From NCBI GenBank assembly GCA_043228905.1, contig JBHGNT010000020.1:6758001-6822000 (forward strand): a DNA stretch of 64,000 bases. Direction: 5' to 3'. The number at the start of each line of letters is the position of its first letter. Position 1 is the stretch's first letter. The translations under genes and the position numbers were made by a program. This DNA is from Azolla caroliniana (Eukaryota > Polypodiophyta). Under the pieces are notes generated by a model. That model searched no databases and was not told the DNA's origin. It was given only the letters and a program-made list of their open reading frames with translations. Of this stretch, positions 32,968 to 42,832 are shown piece after piece.

Positions 32968-35900
32968 CACTCCGGCATGGGGTGTCTTACCAGTCCGATT
33001 CTCTTCCGGCATGCATCCAGCTTGTCGGGTGTCAGCACTTTGGTCAGCATATCTGACCCGTTCTCGGCCGTGTGGATCTTCGTCAGTGTGAACTCCTGGT
33101 CATCTACTCTTTCCCGGATCCAGTGATACCTCCGCTGGATATGCTTCGTCCGGGAATGGTAGGCCGCATTTTTTGCAAGGTGGATGGCACTTTGACTGTT
33201 GCAATAGAGTCGGTATTCCTCTTGCCGTATACCGAGCTCTCCGATGAAGTCCTTCATCGATAAAATTTCCTTGCCGGCTTCCACTGCCGCCATGTACTCC
33301 GCCTCCGTGGTTGACAATGCCACCGTCTTCTGCAGCCTCGACTGCCACGAAACAGCCCCCCCTGCATATGTCATTACATACCCGGATGTAGACCGGCTGG
33401 TATCCACATCAGCCGACATGTCCGAATCGGTGAAACCGTCTAGTTGAGGTTTTCCGGAGCCGAATCGGAAACACATATTTGAAGTGCCCTTCAAATACCG
33501 GAGTATCCATTTGACTACGTTCCAGTGCTCCTTGCCGGGATTACTCATGAACCGGCTCACCACCCCGACTGCGTGTCCAATATCTGATCGGGTACAAACC
33601 ATTGCGTACATCAAGCTCCCGACGGCAGAGGCATATGGAATCTTCATCATATCTGCCTTCTCTCCTTTCGTCTTCGGGCTTTGCTTGCCGGATAGCTTGC
33701 AGTTTGACGGAAGTGTCGATCCGACCGGTTTCGCATTTGACATGTTGAACCGGTGAAGCACCTTTGTCATGTACTTCTCCTGTGACAACCATAATTGCTT
33801 CACTGACCGGTCCCGAATGATGTGCATCCCCAACATCTGTCTTGCCGGACCCAAGTCTTTCATTGAGAAGGTCCGGTTGAGAGCCTTCTTCAGCATCCGT
33901 ATTTTGACTTGGTCTCGTCCGACGATCAACATGTCATCCACGTACAGGAGGAGTATCAGGAAGTCCCCTCCTTCGAACTTCTTCACAAACACGCAGTGAT
34001 CGGCCTGCGTCTTGTGGTACCCTTGATCGGTCATGAAGGAGTCGAACTTCCGATACCATTGCCAGGGAGCCTGCTTTAGTCCGTATAGGCTCTTCTTCAA
34101 CCGGCATACTAGGTGCTCCTTCCCTTTCTCCACAAATCCTTCCGGTTGCTGCATGTAGATCTCCTCTTCGAGGTCGCCGTGAAGGAATGCCGTCTTCACG
34201 TCCAGCTGCTCTACCTCGAGGTCCATGCTTGCTGCTATACTCAGCACCGGCCAGATGGAGGTCATCTTTACTACCGGGGCAAATATCTCGTCGAAGTCCA
34301 CACCCTTCTTCTGCTGGAACCCCTTCACCACGATCCTGGCTTTGTATCTCGGGGGGTTGCCAGCATCTCCCGGTTTCAACTTGTACACCCACTTGTTTCG
34401 GAGTGCCCGCTTTCCTTTCGGCAGCTCCACCAATTCGTACGTATGGTTCTCATGCAGGGAATCCATCTCATCCTGCATGGCACTTAACCATTTTCGGCTG
34501 TGGGTGTCTTCCTTCGCTTCTTCGAAGCTTTCCGGCTCCCCCTCATCGGTCAGCAGAACATGCTCTGCATCCGGAAATCTCCGGGGCGCCCTTCTCTCTC
34601 TGAGAGGATATCTACGTCTTCGGGCTTCGGTAACCGGCTCCTCCATTTGTTCTTCATCCGAATCCGATTCGAGGTCTTGACCGGTTCCGGTCTCAGCTTC
34701 CTCTACTTCTTCTTCTGCCGGTTCGGTATCCTCACCGTAACCGGCTGGTTCCTCGAGTGCTAACCGGTCTCTTGCCGGTTGGGTCTGCTCATCGTAGAGT
34801 CTATCCTTACCGGTCGACTCGGAGTTCATTATCTTCTTCTCCGACTCCCAGTCGGCAAGCGTCTTGTCCTCCATGAAGATAATATCTCGACTCCGGAATA
34901 CCTTCTTGTCGACCGGGTCCCACACTCGGTAGCCGAACTCATCGTCACCGTAATCGAGGAATATGCATGGCCGGGTCTTTGGATCTAACTTTCCTCTCCG
35001 GTCCTTTGCTACATGCACGTACGCGAGACACCCGAACACCCTCCGATGCCGGTAGGACACTTCCTTACCGGTCCATACTGTCTATGGCGTGTCTCCGTCC
35101 AAGGGTACTGAGGGTGATCTGTTTATCACATATGTCGCCGTCGACAGTGCCTCAGCCCAAAACTTCTTGGGTAGTTTTGCATGCGCTAGCATACTCCAGA
35201 CCCTCTCCATTATGGTTCGGTTCATCCTCTCGGCTAGTTCGTTTAGTTCCGGCGTCTTCGGCACGGTAAATTCGAGCCGGATTCCCTTCGAGCGGCAGTA
35301 CTCCTCGAACTGCCCCCGGTACTCACCTCCGTTATCTGCTCGAACCGCCTTCAGCTTCCGGCCGGTTTCTCTTTCCACTCTCGCGTGGAGCTCTTTGAAG
35401 ACGGATAACACCTGATCCTTTGTCTTCAACGGTGTGGCCCACAGCTTCCGGCTGTGGTCATCTATGAACGTCACGAAGTACTGCGCTCCGGCATGTGACT
35501 TCGTGTCTACTTGACACACATCCGTATGCACTAACTCCAGTGGTGCATTACGTCTCATCGGTGGCCTTGGTCGGAAGGAGATCCGGTTCTGCTTACTGGC
35601 CAGACAATCAGTGCACTTCTCTAAGTGCACGTTCTTCACTGGAATGAGGTTGTCGTCTGCAAGCCTCTTCATCCCCTTCTCACTCATGTGACACAGCCTC
35701 TTGTGCCACAGCTCACCGGCAGTGTCGGATGCCACGTTCACTTCTTCCGGGCATAACCGGGCATTCATCAGGTACAACGTGTTTACCTTCCGGGCCCGAG
35801 CCACAATCAGGCTCCCTTTGCTGAACTTCATGACACCGTTCCGGATGCTACCCGTGTAGCCTTCATCATCTAGCCGACCGACTGATATCAGGTTTAGACG

Positions 35901-36998
35901 AACCTCCGGAACGTGTTGGACATACTTCAGCAGCAACTTGCATCTGGTTGGTGTTGACAGCCACACGTCTCCTATGCCGATAATTCGGCATGTACCTTCA
36001 TGCCCCATCCAAAAACAGCCGTGGTCACCGGCTGAGTAGGATGAGAAGCATTTCCGGTTCGGGGTAAGGTGGAACGACGCTCTAGAGTCTACCACCCAGG
36101 TCATCTCGTCGCCGGCAAGGTTTATCTCACTCTCCTCGGTGATGAGCATCAACTCTTCTTCACTTGCCGCGATTGCTGTCGTTCCCTTCCGGTCTTTACC
36201 GTTCCGGTCCGGGGTTTGCTTCGAATCGGTACCGTCGGTTTCTTTGTCTTTACGGAAATGCCGACAGTTCTTTTGGAAGCGTCCCGGCTTGCCGCAATAG
36301 AAGCAAGTAGGCCTCCCCCTTGACTTTGACCGTGTCCCCGACTTCTCCCGGTTCTGGGGACTACGGTTTCTATGTCTTCCGCGTTCCGATTCGGTAAGAA
36401 GCGCTTTGGAGTCGGAGCTCGTATCTTTGTCTTTCCGACGCGCCTCCTCATCTAGCAAGCTCGACTTTACTCTAGCTAGGGATAACCGTTTTCCTTCCGG
36501 CCCGGCGTTGCCCAAAGTGACAACCAACGTCTCCCAGCTATCCGGGAGGGAACCAAGCAGGAGTAGCGCTAATACCTCATCGGCAAGAGGTACTTCCAAT
36601 GACGTTGCCTGGTGTATCAACCCCTGGAAGGCATTCATATGTTCCGCCATGCTGGAGCCATCTTGGTACCGGAGTCTTACTAGCTTTCGGAATACCGAAA
36701 CCTGATTAACAACATTTTTGTTTTGGAACATTATGCCGATCTTCTCCCAGAGCTCATGAGCCTTGCTCTCTTCATTGAAGTTGTTGTACAGGCTCATGTC
36801 GATGAAGCACCGTATGTACGCCGTTGTCTTCATGTGCATCACCTCCCATATCGCGGCGTCGATTTTGTCCGGTCTCTTGTCCCCGAACTGAACCGGCAGC
36901 CAGAGGTCTTTAATAACGAGCATGTCCCTCATCTTCGACTTCCATACTGAATAGTTGGAGCCGGTGAGCTTGAACATGCCGCCAAATGATTCGTCCAT
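32967..36998 (-). pseudogene. gag-pol: Copia-E gag-pol polyprotein, one in-frame stop
   Basis: ATG 36998 (MDESFGGMFKL), one frame of 1,344 codons to TGA at 32967. gag: residues 1-270. Knuckle CFYCGKPGRFQKNC has Arg where CCHC needs His. Protease reads VVDSRAS instead of DSGAS; the codon change fits transitions at a CpG on both strands (Copia-1 keeps CCGG there). Pre-integrase LWHKRLCHMSEKGM, then integrase D-D-E region (HTDVCQVD, RADNGGEY, ELNELAERMNR). RT: PRYKARIVVKGFQQ, LDVKTAFLHGDLEEEIYM, LLYVDDMLIVG. RNase H: GFTDSDMSADVDTS, LSTTEAEYMAAVEAG, YHSRTKHI. The only stop is TAG at 35082-35084 in DTP*TVW, a likely CAG to TAG change. Confidence 0.94.
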
Positions 36999-37014
36999 TT
37001 TCTATGTCGATTTC

Positions 37015-37026
37015 GCTCTGATACCA
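37015..37026 (-). other. Primer-binding site of Copia-E
   Basis: TGGTATCAGAGC on the minus strand, two bases inside the 5' LTR. Confidence 0.9.
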
Positions 37027-37028
37027 CT

Positions 37029-37315
37029 TGACGGGAACCCAACAATCCTTATGTGCAACGCTCGGCTACAACCGAGCGTAGTATGATACACAGAAAATGG
37101 GAAATAAAACAGGACACAAAGGAGAGGAAGATACACACAGACTACACAGGAGGTTTATGTGGAAAACCCCAAACTAGGGGAAAAACCACGGCAGTCCACA
37201 TGCTGCAAACTGTCACTATGTAAGAATGTACAAAAAATAGTGAGTCCACGGAGGCAACAACCTCGTGCTCACGATCTTCGCCACAGGCGGCGGTTACAAC
37301 AGAGGCAACGACCTC

Positions 37316-37351
<36 letters not shown>

Positions 37352-37955
37352 CAGTTACGCACTCTAATTTCGTGCAAAACAGAAAATGACAACCACAACT
37401 AAAAGTTTGCCCTAAGTCATATTTATACTAATATGACTTTTCGGCTATTTACAAATATAGCCTCGATGGGCTCTCAGAAACATATTTACGAATATGTCTC
37501 TTCCTCCGGTTCTGCACCATCCGGCTCTCCGTAGCCGGGTACTCCTCATCCGGTTCACACCAGGCCTGCACCATCCGGCTCTCCGTAGCCGGGTACTCCT
37601 CAACCGGTTCACACCGGGCCTGCACCATCTGGCTCTCCGTAGCCGGGTACTACTCATCCGGTTCACACCGGGCCTGTATCATCCAGCTCTCCGTAGCCGG
37701 GTACTCCTCATCCGGTTCACACCGGGCCTGTATCATCCGGCTCTCCGTAGCCGGGTACTACTCATCCGGTTCACACCGGGCCTGTATCATCCGGCTCTCC
37801 GTAGTCGGGTACTACTCATCCGGTTCACACCAGGCCTGTATCATCCGGCTCTCCGTAGCCGTGTACTCCTCATACCGTTTAGGGTTTAGGGTTTAGGGTT
37901 TGTTCGTCGGCACTGTTCTTCTCCCTTCCCATCCGGAGGGACCTGTCTCCCAACA
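37029..37955 (-). repeat. 5' LTR of Copia-E (927 bp)
   Basis: As the 3' LTR but with seven minisatellite units (37510-37879) in place of six, which accounts for 54 of the 58-bp difference. The (CT)n run is also longer. The TTTAGGG-type run is at 37878-37902. Confidence 0.93.
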
Positions 37956-37960
37956 GAGGT

Positions 37961-38135
37961 CAGCGCCCACGAACCCACACCCCCACCAGAAGAATCGGCC
38001 GCACCTAAGGCGGACGCCCGAGAAGATATCCCACCCCCGGACCAAACTCAACCCCCCGCACCGACAGTCCAACCAGACCACCCTGCCACCACCCCGGACC
38101 CCGAAAGCATCCTCGACATCTTAAAAGAGGAATGA
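37961..38135 (+). pseudogene. aORF-C, C-terminal end after Copia-E
   Basis: Resumes the frame of 32087 exactly once one GAGGT copy is removed. Encodes an acidic, proline-rich tail (PPPEESAA, PPDQTQPP) ending ESILDILKEE at TGA 38133-38135. aORF-B ends similarly (QSILDNLGEQ), so a short ILD-x-L motif is conserved at the very C-terminus. Confidence 0.85.
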
Positions 38136-38198
38136 AATGAGGATCACGCCTAAAAGGAAATTTTTGTAATATTGTTAGTATTTTGTAAGTCGTGGGTC

Positions 38199-38233
38199 CG
38201 ACGGACAAGGTCCTGTCCCACGGGCGTGCCAGG
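38199..38233 (+). promoter_or_regulatory. Conserved pre-LTR segment of Gypsy-C
   Basis: GACAAGGTCCTGTCCCACGG and following bases up to the 3' LTR closely match the same position in Gypsy-B (10128-10162). Includes CACG-GG-CGTG. No polypurine run adjoins the LTR. Confidence 0.6.
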
Positions 38234-38689
38234 TGTTGTCCAGAGGACAGAAATGTAAAATTAGGAAATTAGCAAACGCCGAGTCCGAGTATCACGGGCC
38301 ACCGACGGCTCGGCTGTGTATTAGGGAAAAAGTTATTTAAACGAGGACCAGTACCTCAGAGAGGGAGAGAAGAAAAATATAGGCGGAAGCACTAGCTTAG
38401 TCCTTCGTAATTAGATAAACTTGTAAGGTCACCGGCCATAGGCCGTGTTCTGTAATCTTTTCTGTCATAGTAACATATCTGAGTTGTGCCCATTTTGCTG
38501 CATGAGTCTGTGCTTTGATCCATACCTATGAGTTCAACGCCGCCCACGTCTATCAAGACCTCGCTAGTGTTTTCTCTCTGAGCCCTGTATCTCTCTCGAT
38601 GCCTCTGTTACGAGCCTTCATGTTCCACGCCCTTGAAGACCGATAGCCGCAGATCTATCGAAGGTGTTCACCCAAAGGAACGGGTAACA
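38234..38689 (+). repeat. 3' LTR of Gypsy-C (456 bp)
   Basis: TGTTGTCCAGAGG...GGGTAACA, followed by TSD CAGAA. Confidence 0.94.
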
Positions 38690-38694
38690 CAGAA

Positions 38695-39382
38695 GCTTTG
38701 TCTCGACTCCAGACCGGCCTGCGATGAGAAGCGGTTTCGACAAATCATTGGAAGCCTTATATATTTGACAATCACCCAACCCGACATCAGTTATCTAGTC
38801 GGCGTTATCAACCAATATATGTAGAAGCCGACAGTGGAGCACCTTCTGTGCGCGCATCGAATTTTGCGATATGTGAGCGTCACGAAGGACTGTGGACTGT
38901 TATACCGGCATGGTATAACCGAAGAGCTGGTCGGCTACACCGATGGCGACTGGGCCGGTGATGCATCGGATCGCCAATCCACCTCCGACTATATGTTTCG
39001 TGGAGGAGCAAAAAGTAGCCAACAGTGGCCCTTTCGTGCACTGAGGCTGTATACCGGGGCGCTACTGTTGCCACCCGTGAAGCCATTTGGCTTCGGCGAT
39101 TGCTGCAAGACCTACGGATCGAGGTGCCGACCCCGATCCTGATCTACTGTGACAACATAAGGAGCATGCAGCTCGCTAAGAACCCCGTATTCCATGCTCG
39201 CACAAAGCACATAGAAGTGCACTACCACTTCGTGCGTGAGCGTGTTTTGAGGGGTGAAGTTGAACTTCGGTATGTTCATACGAATTGGCAAGTTGCCGAC
39301 ATCTTTACCAAACTGCTCGGATCGGACAAGTTGCAGCACTACACCAAAATGCTTTGGTGTTTAGCATATCCACGTGCCATAG
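38695..39382 (+). pseudogene. pol: Copia-D RT end and RNase H, second part
   Basis: Continues 17680 in frame across one CAGAA (PLDPNQ-KLCLDSRPACDEKRF). RT connection GSLIYLTITQPDISYLVGVINQYM, then TAG at ~38822 (probably CAG). RNase H: VGYTDGDWAGDASDRQSTS, a frameshift near 39010, then CTEAVYRGATVATREAIW, LIYCDNIRSMQLA, HARTKHIEVHYHFV, NWQVADIFTK. Ends near 39380. Confidence 0.9.
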
Positions 39383-39942
39383 TTGAGGGGGAGAACAGGC
39401 AAAGACACTGGAACGGTCAAAGGCAAAGAAACGGCCGATTGCGCTGGTGAGGGAAGAACCGACAGAGGGAGAGACAAGAAGAAGAAAGGAGCCGAGTCGA
39501 CAAAGGAAGTTGACACATCGGAACAAGTTGGAACAAGCGGTAGTGGCGGCAGAGTCAAGAAGGACAGAGCCGACCAGAAGACGAAGGCCAAGACCTAGAC
39601 ATGGTCCGATGTGGTGAAGGGCCTGGAACCGGAAGATGAATCGGGAGCTACCGATTCAGACAAGAGCTGGAACGAATCGAAGATAGTCGATTCGGTTCAA
39701 CAGATGGATTCGGAAGAACCGGATCAATTCAAGGCCAAGAGGATGAGAAGGCAACAAAAGTCGACGCCAACACGAAGGAATCGGCGAATCGACAAGCGCC
39801 GAAGTCATAGCAGCAAGGGAGTTGATTTGGGCCTGTTGAGTAGACAAGCCGACCGAGGAGGTCGAGGTGCGCAGAAATAGAAGGGTCGCGGCAAAAGGGA
39901 CCGAACCGGACGAGGAGCGTGAGCGAGGCGGAGTGACGCCAA
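39383..39942 (+). pseudogene. Copia-D extra basic ORF after RNase H
   Basis: Begins at a polypurine-like GTTGAGGGGGAGAAC (39383) and stays open to 39880 with one TAG at 39596. About 165 codons rich in K, R, D and E: RGRDKKKKGAES, GGRVKKDRADQKTKAKT, TWSDVVKGLEPED, SDKSWNESKIVDS, DSEEPDQFKAKRMRRQQK. Copia-H has a clearly related stretch at the same place (40780-41330). Protein-level similarity of two diverged copies suggests it was coding. No domain recognised; it could bind nucleic acid through its basic segments. Confidence 0.6.
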
Positions 39943-40077
39943 AACTATTATTGTTTTGAAATAGATTTAACTTGTTCTGTTCTTTCTCTGTCTCTCTTGC
40001 GTACTGTCAAGCTCTCCATTAAACCTGCGTTTCTGTGTTCGGTTTTCTGTTGCTTCCGCATGCTATTCGTTTTTACA
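39943..40077 (+). repeat. 3' LTR of Copia-D, last 135 bp only
   Basis: Matches 13884-14018 of the 5' LTR, ends TTTTTACA, followed by TSD GTGTG. The first ~270 bp are missing and the break abuts the extra ORF. Confidence 0.92.
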
Positions 40078-40082
40078 GTGTG

Positions 40083-40774
40083 CGACCCCACACGGTTCCG
40101 ATAAAATGGTTGGGAGCCTTATTTATTTAACAATCACTTGGCTGAACCTCAGCTACCCGGTCAACCTGATTAGTCAATTCATGTCACATCCAAAGGCCGA
40201 ACACCTTTAGTGCGTGCAAAGGATATTGTGATGTGTCATCGGCACTAAGGACAGGGCGTTGTTGTATCGTGTAGGAGTAGCCACTAAGTTAATCGGCTAC
40301 ATGGACGCTGGTTGGGCCGGAAATGCCGATGATCGCAGGTCAACATCTGGGTTTGTGTTTTCATTGGGAAGCGTCACGATCGCCTGGAGTAGTAAAAAGT
40401 AGCCGACAGTGGCACTATCAAGCACTGAGGTCGAGTATCGAGGGGCGGCTGTCGTCACGTGTGAAGCCATTTGACTCAAAAGGCTACTAAAGGATTTGCA
40501 TGTAGAGCTGTCTGAGTTGATAGTCATATTCTATGACAACCTTAACAACATCCAGTTAGCGAAGAACTCTATCTTCCACGCCCGGACAAAGCACATCGAG
40601 GTGCACTATCATTTTTTCCGTGAGCGTGTCCTCTCCGGTGAAGTCGAACTAGTGTATGTTCCAACCGATTGGCAGGTTGCCGATATCTTCACCAAACCTC
40701 TTGGCCTGGAGAAGTTGCAGCAATTCTCGGGCATGCTTGGTATCTAGTGCCCTGATATGCCAAACTTGAGGGGG
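40083..40774 (+). pseudogene. pol: Copia-H RT end and RNase H, second part
   Basis: Resumes after GTGTG with CDPTRF and GSLIYLTITWLNLSYPVNL. RNase [81 protein letters not shown]. Stops at several CAG/TGG-like positions. Ends TAG ~40747, followed by a polypurine-like ACTTGAGGGGGAGGAG at 40764. Confidence 0.88.
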
Positions 40775-41438
40775 AGGAGTGAAGTAAAAAAGGAGAGAGA
40801 CAAAGTCTGAAGAAGAATCGAATCGGATGTAGAATTTGATTTTGGCATGACTGAAGAAGTCGGGATGTTCAGATCAGTTGGAGAAGCCGATGATGCATAG
40901 ATAGATGGAAGAAGATCGACTAAGAAGAGAATAGCCAAATGTGAGGGGAGCAGTCGAAAGAGAGAGCCGAAGCCGGAGCCAACCGAACCAAGGGGAAGTG
41001 AAGCCGAGAAGGGTAAGAAAGGCGGCAGGGTCGAAAAGGACAGAGCCAGCCGAGTGAAGGCCAAGACCAAGACATGGGCAGATGTGGTCAAGGGTTTGAA
41101 GGAGGAGGAATTGGAGAAAACCAATTCGGACAAAGCTTGAACGAATCGGAACTAACCGATTCGATCATGGGAGGTGATTCGGATGAGCCGAATTACACAA
41201 AGGCTAAGCGGACGAGGAGGCAACCGAAGTTGACGCCGACATGGAGGAGTCGACGGGTTGAGGGGCGCCAATACCATGACATCAAGGGAGCTAACAAGGT
41301 CCTTGGGAAGCAAACAAGCCGATTGTAAGGGCCGAGGTGTGCGGAACTAGACGGGTCAAGGAGGATCAGACCAAAGAGGTCGTGGAATGCAAGGCCAAAC
41401 TAGACGAGGAGCACAAACGAGGCATCAGGACGCCGTCG
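40775..41438 (+). pseudogene. Copia-H extra basic ORF after RNase H
   Basis: Same frame as RNase H at first, with a frameshift near 41135 and several stops. Shares with Copia-D the ordered blocks GGRVEKDRASRVKAKTKTW, ADVVKGLKEEE, SDKA/LNESELTDS, DSDEPN, KAKRTRRQPKLTPTWR. About 180 codons. It is interrupted or ended by repeat P at 41439. Confidence 0.6.
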
Positions 41439-42800
41439 TGTGGTTTTTCACACATGATATGAAAACTAGTAAAATAATTATTTACGATTAGCTTAATATA
41501 TGGATATGGAAAGATAGATGTGTTCAAAAGCTTCATAGCGTATTTTACTACGCATAAAACGGATAAACAAGTATCAAGTTATGTGAGTGTGAAGTTTGAA
41601 GAAAAGAAAAGAAAAGACAAAACTGTGAGATATCCCACATAGATAGGACAACATTGGAACCCAGAAAATATAAGGGAAACCAAAACATATTCATTCTATC
41701 AATGTGTGGAGCATAGAATGTTGAAGGTGACTTGGGCTACACTATATGGTGTGCATGCTTCGGGCGTACGCGCGTGTGCATGGTTGCGTGGACGTCTTCA
41801 GATGTACGTGCACATGGACGTCTTCAGATGTCTTCAGATGTACGCACGTGTGCAAGTTTTGGGAGTACGCGTGGACACGTATGTGCGGACAAGCGCGCGG
41901 ACGCGTGTGTGCGCACATGCGCATACGTGGATGCGTACACTATGGCGCGGTCGAGACTTTTGTGTGCGGATGCGTACACGGTGCGGGTTGGACGTTCGTG
42001 CGCGTGGATGCGTATACTACGGCGCGATCGGGACGCGCGCATGCGTGGATGCGTACACTACTACGTGATCGGGACTTTTGTGTGTGAACACGTCTACGGT
42101 TTGGTTGCGACACACGTACGTATTGCGCACGGGCTAAACTTTATGGATGATTGTGTCATTTGGCCGAATTATACGGACAATTGCATGCAACCAAAAGCCA
42201 AGGCCATGCAACTAAAAGTAAAAGGCATGCATCTAAAAATGGAAGCATTGAACTAAAAGCAAAGGCCATGCAACTAAAAATAGAGGCCATCCAACTAAAA
42301 GTGGGCATGCAAAGTAACATTGGGGAGGAGGATCAACGAGGAGCTCGATATGTCTCATTTTTTTCCCTCCTAGTTTTTTTTTTCCCATCTTTCTTCTTCC
42401 CTCTCGGATTCGAGAAACAAATTATCTCACATATTAATATCAAACTCCTAGCTTTGTTTACTCGATCTTTCTGGTAAAAAATTATCTCTCGTATTCATAT
42501 TGAACCACTCCTTGCATGGTTGTTGGCTCCTTTCTTTGAAAAATTAATCTCTCATTTCCATACCCAACCCATTGTAACACGATTTTGAAATGATAAAGAA
42601 TCGATTTTCTTTTGCAATAAACGAATGATTTGTCTCTCCCACTTGTCTTATGTTTAAAACTTGCTTTTGTTGTACATGTTGCTCTAAATCCTTCTAGTCC
42701 AAAACCCCGACGGTTCCGTCTCACGATCCACACATAGTGACGGATTTTCACGAAAACGTGAGGAGAAGAGGTTGGAATGACAAACCAATTGGAATTGACA
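41439..42800. repeat. Repeat P, copy 2 with internal minisatellites
   Basis: Opens TGTGGTTTTTCACACA and follows copy 1 (12092) over its AT-rich first ~300 bp and the CATGCAACTAAAA part (42180-42310). Between them lies a GC-rich array of TGCGTACAC/GGACGTCTTCAGATG units (about 41755-42110). After it come three ~60-bp units starting AAATTATCTC/AAATTAATCTC near 42419, 42478 and 42541. The right end is uncertain. Non-coding; short ORFs in the array are repeat artefacts. Confidence 0.6.
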
Positions 42801-42832
42801 CGGAGGGACCTCAAGTTGAGCTTGAGGGGGAG

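Larger units (their letters stand above)
32088..37955 (-). mobile_element. Copia-E: complete Ty1/copia element, minus strand
   Basis: 5,868 bp, with LTRs at 37029-37955 (5') and 32088-32956 (3'). Perfect TSD GAGGT at 32083-32087 and 37956-37960. A primer site, a polypurine tract and one long polyprotein frame are present. Same family as Copia-1 and the LTR at 63612. It is the least decayed complete element in the window, though a stop and damaged protease and knuckle residues make it inactive as read. Confidence 0.96.
17681..38689 (+). mobile_element. Gypsy-C: 10-kb Tat/Athila-like Ty3/gypsy carrying two insertions
   Basis: Two 456-bp LTRs flanked by TSD CAGAA (17676-17680 and 38690-38694). 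By eye about 14 of 456 LTR positions differ (~3%). Order: LTR, primer site, gag with three zinc knuckles, protease, RT-RNase H-integrase, aORF-C, 3' LTR. Element F (23528-28601) lies near the end of pol and Copia-E (32088-37955) near the end of aORF-C. Without them Gypsy-C is about 10.06 kb, a normal size for the clade. From gag to the end of pol it keeps one reading frame with stops but no frameshift that I noticed. Confidence 0.95.
13613..40077 (+). mobile_element. Copia-D: Ty1/copia element split by Gypsy-C
   Basis: LTR start TGTTGAGCGGC at 13613 and LTR end ..TTTTTACA at 40077. TSD GTGTG at 13608-13612 and 40078-40082; removing the element with one GTGTG copy restores Copia-H codons (DSGEV-CDPTRF). 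The 26.5-kb span contains Gypsy-C with its own inserts, and Copia-D itself is about 5.45 kb. The first ~270 bp of its 3' LTR are missing. Confidence 0.93.

Noticed and set aside
41706-42256. ORFs of 110-174 codons rich in Cys, Arg, Val and Tyr
   Set aside because: Overlapping frames through a GC-rich minisatellite in repeat P; all three frames give similar repetitive peptides.
12092-42800. Repeat P copies as the two LTRs of Copia-H
   Set aside because: Attractive by position, but there is no matching TSD, no adjacent primer site, and a better LTR with polypurine tract exists at 42833. Left open.
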